From Duncaniella dubosii (lineage in GTDB: Bacteria; Bacteroidota; Bacteroidia; Bacteroidales; Muribaculaceae): a DNA stretch of 64,000 nucleotides. The notes under the pieces were generated by a model, which worked only from the letters and a program-made list of their open reading frames with translations, ran no database searches and had not been told where the DNA came from. The stretch lies in NCBI RefSeq assembly GCF_004803915.1, contig NZ_CP039396.1, positions 2,852,001 to 2,916,000 on the forward strand, written 5' to 3'. The translations under genes were made by a program, and so were the position numbers. Shown one piece after another: positions 63,761-64,000 of this stretch. Within the stretch, counting starts at the first letter, position 1; each line of letters starts with the position of its first letter.

Positions 63761-64000
63761 TTAGTAGTTACGGGCAAATATGACTCTGCGCGCAGAAGGC
63801 TTGCCAGTCACCATACATACTCCGGGAGTCTCGTCTCCGTCAAGAGGAATGCAACGGATTGTAGCCTTTGTTTCATCCTTGATTTTTTCCTCGGTTTCTG
63901 TTGTTCCGTCCCAATGCGCAAGGATGAAACCTCCCTTTTCGATTTCTTTTTTGAATTCTTCGTAGGTATCGACAGTGCGCGTCATCGATTCGCGATGCTT
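63761..64000 (-). CDS. proS: prolyl-tRNA synthetase, C-terminal end (runs off the right edge)
   Basis: ProRS charges tRNA-Pro. The last 79 codons are visible. They include [42 protein letters not shown] and the terminal aromatic RVIFARNY, the conserved C-terminal zinc-binding-like domain of the archaeal/eukaryotic-type (ProS3) ProRS found in Bacteroidota. A Met at 63985 is internal, not the true start. The catalytic domain lies to the right of the window. Confidence 0.9.
   Translation of the reverse strand, partial: KHRESMTRTVDTYEEFKKEIEKGGFILAHWDGTTETEEKIKDETKATIRCIPLDGDETPGVCMVTGKPSARRVIFARNY

Noticed and set aside
1..64000. CRISPR array, tRNA or rRNA genes, phage genes
   Set aside because: No regularly spaced repeats, no cloverleaf or rRNA core sequence and no phage structural genes were seen on reading both strands.

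Overview
The window is chromosomal DNA of a member of the Bacteroidales. The evidence is: repeated Bacteroidota-type promoters (about TTTG, 19-21 bases, then TAnnTTTG), a complete Bat aerotolerance operon, an archaeal-type prolyl-tRNA synthetase end, IS66-family insertion sequences and a CTnDOT-family integrative element. A gut Muribaculaceae-like species is a reasonable guess, but nothing here proves the family.

Layout. Positions 1-26,430 are core housekeeping genes: the start of murB, a Dabb protein and a HAD hydrolase, the anaerobic ribonucleotide reductase pair nrdD-nrdG, an MlaEF-type ABC transporter, hisS, nfo, an MFS sugar transporter, a frameshifted MATE transporter, an OPT transporter, the lysC-lysA pair, a large TPR lipoprotein-like/secreted protein, a VanX-like dipeptidase, prfC, a glutamine synthetase, ligA, yaaA and a secreted SGNH hydrolase. 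rnpB (RNase P RNA) is at 26,461-26,913 on the minus strand. Positions of about 26,980-42,560 hold a decayed CTnDOT-like element. It has an IntDOT-like integrase, a RhuM-like small protein, four small excisionase-type HTH proteins, a DUF3945 protein (Orf3 position), a topoisomerase III (Exc position), a DUF1896 protein and the stump of a giant methylase/helicase gene. Two identical 2,570-bp IS66 copies in inverted orientation interrupt it. One copy sits in the topoisomerase gene with an 8-bp target duplication. The other lacks a duplication and marks a deletion that apparently removed the transfer region. Positions 42,710-64,000 return to core genes: priA, a VanZ-like protein, a DUF3332 lipoprotein, an MltF-type transglycosylase, purM, a universal stress protein, a small HTH protein, the Bat operon (moxR, DUF58, a membrane protein, batA-batE), an HU-membrane-LysM fusion next to a small HU protein, a GT2 glycosyltransferase with a polytopic membrane partner, and the end of proS.

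How the genes work together. nrdDG make deoxynucleotides without oxygen. The Bat operon, nfo, yaaA and the universal stress protein fit stress and oxygen survival of an anaerobe. lysC-lysA supply diaminopimelate-pathway lysine. murB, mltF, the VanX-like peptidase and the HU-LysM protein touch the cell wall.

Quality warning. At least seven one-base deletions, each explained by a shortened homopolymer run, break six genes (MATE, prfC, int, DUF3945 twice, topB and moxR). In every case restoring the missing base or bases gives a full-length family-typical protein. This pattern looks more like long-read consensus error than biology, so the pseudogene labels on these genes should be read with that in mind.
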